NCBI GenBank assembly: GCA_013215505.1
Contig: JABSQZ010000014.1
Coordinates: 1-64,000, forward strand
Direction: 5' to 3'
Length of the DNA: 64,000 bases
DNA from: Oceanospirillaceae bacterium
GTDB taxonomy: Bacteria; Pseudomonadota; Gammaproteobacteria; Pseudomonadales; Balneatricaceae
The translations under genes and the position numbers were made by a program. Position 1 is the stretch's first letter, and each line of letters starts with the position of its first letter. A model generated the notes under the pieces. The model was given only the letters and a program-made list of their open reading frames with translations. It did not search any database and was not told the DNA's origin. Below, piece after piece: positions 60,808 through 64,000 of this stretch.

Positions 60808-60895
60808 CATTTTAGGCCCTATCCATCAGCACGCTCACAACAGCTACTCAATTTAACAACCCGATATTAACCACCACTGCAAACCTCATATTAGA

Positions 60896-61624
60896 TTAAA
60901 GTTGTAACTGATCAACGGGTGACAACCTTAACGGTAATAATTTATCCAGTACTAACTCGGCAACAGACATATTGACACTGTAGCAATAGACTTCAACCCC
61001 CTGCTGCATCACCGACCTCAACAACTCTCCATATCTGCTATCGATAAAATCGGCAACAGTCACTTCTTTAATTGAACTGTGCAGTACACAAAACAGCAAC
61101 ACGGATCTGGCACCTGTCTCAAGCATACTCTGCAGGTCCAGCAAGTGCTTTTGCCCGCGGGTGGTCACGGCGTCCGGAAATGCCCCCAGATCGTCTTGCA
61201 AGTGCAAAGTTACACTTTTAACTTCCAGATAGACATCCGCCATCCCCGCCTGGGTCAAAAAAAAGTCAACCCTGCTGCGCTCGGCATACTTAACTTCCCG
61301 GCGGATATTTTGATACTGTTGCAGAGCATCAATTTTACCTGCCAACAGCGCTTGCTCTACTATTTGGTTGGGCCTGGCGGTGTTGATGCAGATGAATCGA
61401 CCTGCAGATAATTCGACCAACTCCCATGAATACTTGTATTTTCGCTTCGTGTTGTCGCTCTCATACAACCAAATTTTGCTCCCAGGGACCGCACAACCGG
61501 TCATAGCCCCAGTGTTCGCGCAATGCACGGTAATCTCTTCACCGCTGCTTAAACGCACATCGGCCAGAAACCTTTTGTACCTTTTAATAAGGACAGCTGC
61601 AACCAGCGGTTTGTCATACTGCAT
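60896..61624 (-). CDS. sfsA: Sugar fermentation stimulation protein SfsA
   Basis: Conserved nuclease-fold protein; in E. coli linked to maltose gene expression and DNA binding, but its biochemical role is unsettled. The 242 residues show RYKRFLADVRL, the HCANTGAMTGC motif, SRVDFFLTQAG, LEVKSVTL and FPDAVTTRGQKHL, all typical. It is divergent from dksA. Confidence 0.93.
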   Translation of the reverse strand: MQYDKPLVAAVLIKRYKRFLADVRLSSGEEITVHCANTGAMTGCAVPGSKIWLYESDNTKRKYKYSWELVELSAGRFICINTARPNQIVEQALLAGKIDALQQYQNIRREVKYAERSRVDFFLTQAGMADVYLEVKSVTLHLQDDLGAFPDAVTTRGQKHLLDLQSMLETGARSVLLFCVLHSSIKEVTVADFIDSRYGELLRSVMQQGVEVYCYSVNMSVAELVLDKLLPLRLSPVDQLQL

Positions 61625-61935
61625 TTGGATTTCCTTTACATAGACAAAAAACGATCATACAGAATAGCGGGAACAAAATGGAAAATTAATTTACTGTCCA
61701 TACCTCTTTTAAATCAACAACTCTGGGCGGTTTTTAAGCAAAAATACAGTCTGACTGGGCCTTAAATTTGACCAGTGGTAAATTTTTATTTGAGTTTTTT
61801 CGAATGAAAAGCTTTTCAATTTCAAACAGGTCTGGTATTTTCAGCACCCTTCCGATAAGGATGATATTTTTTTATAATTGTAAGGACAGTGCGATAGTTC
61901 AAATCGCCAAAACTTTCGGAGCGTGAGGCAGCAAT
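61625..61935. other. Divergent intergenic region between sfsA and dksA
   Basis: An AT-rich promoter region. It contains TATAAT at 61873-61878 on the plus strand and the palindrome GAAAAGCTTTTC near 61808. No gene was seen. Confidence 0.5.
61873..61878 (+). promoter_or_regulatory. Candidate -10 box of dksA
   Basis: TATAAT 58 bases before the dksA ATG; no good -35 box. Confidence 0.4.
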
Positions 61936-62367
61936 ATGCCAGACACTAATACAGCTAAATCAGCACGCTTTTCACCTTACCAGGTGAAACAGGGCGAAGA
62001 ATACATGAACGATCAGCAGAAGGACCATTTTCGTAATGTTCTCTCTCTGTGGAAACGGGAATTGATGGAAGAAGTTGATAGTACTATCACTCATCTTCAA
62101 GAAGAAGTTTCCAGTTATGCCGATCCAAATGACAGGGCGAGCCAGGAGGAAGAGTTCAGCTTAGAACTTCGAACCCGCGATCGTGAACGTAAATTGATCA
62201 AAAAAATCAATGAGGCGATGGACAGCATCGACGAAGATGAGTTCGGTTTTTGCGAGGAGTGTGATATCGAAATCGGTATCCGCCGATTAGAAGCTCGCCC
62301 CACCGCAACACTCTGCATTGATTGCAAAACGCTTTCTGAAATTAAAGAAAAGCAAAACGGCAAATAA
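61936..62367 (+). CDS. dksA: RNA polymerase-binding transcription factor DksA
   Basis: Works with ppGpp in the stringent response through the RNA polymerase secondary channel. The 143 residues have the coiled coil with tip residues D63 and D66 in DPNDRASQ, and the four-cysteine zinc finger C106, C109, C127, C130. The C-terminal block IGIRRLEARPTATLCIDCKTL is near-identical to E. coli. Its stop is followed at once by the first ATG of gluQ. Confidence 0.98.
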   Translation: MPDTNTAKSARFSPYQVKQGEEYMNDQQKDHFRNVLSLWKRELMEEVDSTITHLQEEVSSYADPNDRASQEEEFSLELRTRDRERKLIKKINEAMDSIDEDEFGFCEECDIEIGIRRLEARPTATLCIDCKTLSEIKEKQNGK

Positions 62368-63285
62368 ATGGTCCCGAGCCGGTCAGCGACCGCCGGCTCA
62401 ACTTCTATGTACATCGGACGTTTTGCCCCCTCGCCCACTGGAGAGTTGCATTTTGGCTCTCTGCTTGCGGCTCTGGCCAGCTACTTAGATGCAAAAAGTA
62501 ATGCTGGCATCTGGTTGTTACGCATTGACGATCTCGATCCCCCTCGTGAAATACCCGGCGCTTCCAGCAAAATTATTAGCACACTTGAGACATTTGGCCT
62601 GCTGTGGGACAGAGAGATTGTCTATCAGAGCCAACGCTACTCGCACTATCAAGAAGCGCTCGCCAGGTTATCGGCGCTCGCACTCACCTACCCCTGTAAC
62701 TGCTCCAGAAAAGCCATTAAAGCTCGCAGCGGTCACAGTCATTATGACGGTCACTGCCTGATTCATAAAGTGCCCCACTGCAGCACCAAATACTGCTGGC
62801 GCTTCAATACTCAAAGACATTCTATCTCCTGGACTGATGGCATCCAGGGGCTGCAATCCCTACACTATCCGCAATTGGCAGATTTTATCTTAAAGCGCAG
62901 TGATCATTTATGGGCTTATCAACTGGCGGTGGCAGTTGATGATCAGCAGATGGGAATTACCGACATAGTTCGCGGCAACGATCTACTGGAAGAGTCGGCA
63001 AAACAGCTGGCACTGATTGCGGCATTAAATTTACAGCCAATAAATTTCAATCACATCCCACTGGCACTCAATCCACAGGGACAAAAACTCAGTAAACAAA
63101 ATCTGGCACCGGCACTGAGTACCCAGAAGATTACCAGCACCTTGTTCCGGGCTCTGTGCCTGCTCGGGCAAACCCCAGATAAAGCACTGTTACAGGCAGA
63201 TAAGAGCGAATTATTAAAACAGGCCACTTTAGACTGGAATGTAAACCGAATACCTTTAAAATACCCTGACAACTCTTTTAGCTAG
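62368..63285 (+). CDS. gluQ: Glutamyl-Q tRNA(Asp) synthetase
   Basis: Attaches glutamate to queuosine in tRNA-Asp. The 305-residue frame starts right after the dksA stop (TAAATG). The ATG at 62407 (MYIGRFAPSPTGELH) gives the family's usual N-terminus and may be the true start. The HIGH-like motif is in PSPTGELHFGS, a cysteine-rich zinc site near YPCNCS, and the KLSKQN motif stands for KMSKS. The anticodon-binding domain is absent, as expected. Confidence 0.94.
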   Translation: MVPSRSATAGSTSMYIGRFAPSPTGELHFGSLLAALASYLDAKSNAGIWLLRIDDLDPPREIPGASSKIISTLETFGLLWDREIVYQSQRYSHYQEALARLSALALTYPCNCSRKAIKARSGHSHYDGHCLIHKVPHCSTKYCWRFNTQRHSISWTDGIQGLQSLHYPQLADFILKRSDHLWAYQLAVAVDDQQMGITDIVRGNDLLEESAKQLALIAALNLQPINFNHIPLALNPQGQKLSKQNLAPALSTQKITSTLFRALCLLGQTPDKALLQADKSELLKQATLDWNVNRIPLKYPDNSFS

Positions 63286-63297
63286 ATAACGATAACG

Positions 63298-63468
63298 ATG
63301 CAATTTCACCGAGTATTACTGTTATTACTGATTGCCTACTGGTTGTTCTTTCCGGCCATGATCGAATGGTGGTTTTTACTTAATTTGGCGCCGCGCTATA
63401 CTTTCATCAGCTGGTTGGCCGTCATCTTGCTCTGTTTATTTGTAGACTACAGGCGAAAAACTGAATAA
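63298..63468 (+). CDS. Small membrane protein upstream of the cbrA-like gene
   Basis: Fifty-six residues (MQFHRVLLLLLIAYW at the start) with two hydrophobic segments at about 5-20 and 32-49 and a basic tail YRRKTE. Its stop overlaps the next ATG in a TAATG junction. In Pseudomonas a similar small gene, called cbrX in P. putida as I recall, precedes cbrA and is translationally coupled to it. Position and features agree, but homology is not proven. Confidence 0.75.
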   Translation: MQFHRVLLLLLIAYWLFFPAMIEWWFLLNLAPRYTFISWLAVILLCLFVDYRRKTE

Positions 63469-64000
63469 TGTTAACCCTCACCCAACTGTTTATCATAGGT
63501 TTCAGCTACCTATTAGTCTTATTTGGCATCGCTTTTCTGGCTGAAAAAGAGATAATACCCAGGCGCATCGCTCGCCACCCCGCAGTTTATGTATTGTCTT
63601 TGGGCGTCTACGCCAGCATCTGGACTTTTTTTGGTTCATTCAACTTCATCCATCAATCCGGATTAGTATTCTTAGCCTCTTACCTGGGTGCTACAGCCGC
63701 CTTTATTTTGGCACCTGTAGTGTTAATCCCAATATTCAACATCACCAACAGACACCAACTCAGCTCCCTGGCTGATCTTTTTGCCTTTAGGTTCCGCAGT
63801 GGATCGGTTGGCACACTCACTTCTCTGCTGTTACTTTTTGCCAGTTTACCGCTGCTATCTATTCAAATTCAAGCGGTCACAGACTCAGTAGATATTCTCT
63901 ACAGAAACAGCTCAGACTCCACCACTGCATTGATATTTTGTGGCGCTATCGCATTGTTCGCGATTATTTTCGGCACCCGAAAACCTTCCTTAAGAGCACG
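63468..64000 (+). CDS. cbrA: CbrA-like sensor histidine kinase, 5' part (cut by window end)
   Basis: The visible 177 residues are a membrane domain of the sodium:solute symporter type with segments at about 7-24, 42-62, 68-90, 118-137 and 156-170. Typical text includes VYVLSLGVYASIWTFFGS and SLADLFAFRFRSGSVGTL. In Pseudomonas the gene after dksA, gluQ and the small gene is cbrA, the kinase of the carbon/nitrogen regulator CbrAB. The kinase part lies outside the window, so the assignment rests on context and the N-terminal domain. Confidence 0.8.
   Translation, partial: MLTLTQLFIIGFSYLLVLFGIAFLAEKEIIPRRIARHPAVYVLSLGVYASIWTFFGSFNFIHQSGLVFLASYLGATAAFILAPVVLIPIFNITNRHQLSSLADLFAFRFRSGSVGTLTSLLLLFASLPLLSIQIQAVTDSVDILYRNSSDSTTALIFCGAIALFAIIFGTRKPSLRA

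Overview
The window reads as chromosomal core DNA of a gammaproteobacterium, most like the Pseudomonas/Cellvibrio/marine OMG part of the class. Supporting signs are the block trmJ-iscS-ndk-rlmN-pilF-rodZ-hisS-yfgM-bamB-der, the order bioB-F-H-C-D, the run tsaE-amiB-mutL-miaA-hfq-hflX-hflK-hflC, and dksA-gluQ followed by a CbrA-type sensor kinase. About 50 protein genes are dense and mostly in operons. I see no insertion sequence, phage, CRISPR array, tRNA or rRNA gene. I cannot name the genus from the sequence alone.

Layout. 1-210: a strong stable-RNA-type promoter firing out of the left edge. 0.2-12.5 kb (minus strand): alkaline phosphatase, der, bamB, yfgM, hisS, rodZ, pilF/pilW, rlmN, ndk, cysteine desulfurase, trmJ. 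12.8-13.6 kb (plus): a SuhB homologue without its catalytic residues. 14.0-25.9 kb (minus): purA, hisZ, a DUF2065 gene, hflC, hflK, hflX, hfq, miaA, mutL, amiB, tsaE. 26.2-33.4 kb: queG, orn (minus), rsgA, an HDOD/GAF-like protein, psd, ygfZ. 33.5-36.4 kb (minus): rluB, an H-NS-like gene, yciO, rnm-like PHP gene. 36.6-38.2 kb (plus): yciB, yciI, an OmpA-domain protein. 38.6-47.8 kb: purL (minus), mltF (plus), tadA, guaA, guaB (minus). 48.0-51.2 kb (plus): xseA, an FKBP isomerase, a YbfF-like esterase, a small membrane protein. 51.2-52.5 kb (minus): a SprA-related putative metalloprotease and a small partner. 52.7-57.5 kb (minus): bioD, bioC, bioH, bioF, bioB. 57.6-60.6 kb (plus): comF, trmO, bioA, then a candidate regulatory RNA. 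60.9-64.0 kb: sfsA (minus), dksA, gluQ, a small membrane gene and the 5' part of a cbrA-like kinase gene (plus).

How the genes work together. Much of the window serves RNA: tRNA and rRNA modification (trmJ, rlmN, queG, miaA, tadA, trmO, gluQ, rluB, cysteine desulfurase), RNA turnover (orn, rnm-like), ribosome assembly (der, rsgA, hflX) and Hfq. Purine synthesis (purA, purL, guaA, guaB) and the complete set for the late biotin steps (bioA, B, C, D, F, H) are present. Envelope genes are bamB, yfgM, rodZ, pilF, amiB, psd, mltF and yciB.

Points most worth a second look: (1) a probable, unannotated Csr/Rsm-type RNA at about 60646-60807 with nine GGA motifs and a terminator whose loop is CGGA; (2) the SuhB homologue that has lost most metal-binding residues while keeping the fold; (3) loss of iscR, iscU, iscA, hscBA, fdx and also ispG from a gene block that otherwise stays in order, next to a cysteine desulfurase that lacks the C-terminal tail; (4) an H-NS-like gene where scpAB usually sits; (5) terminator-like hairpins placed inside operons, in front of der and between guaB and guaA.
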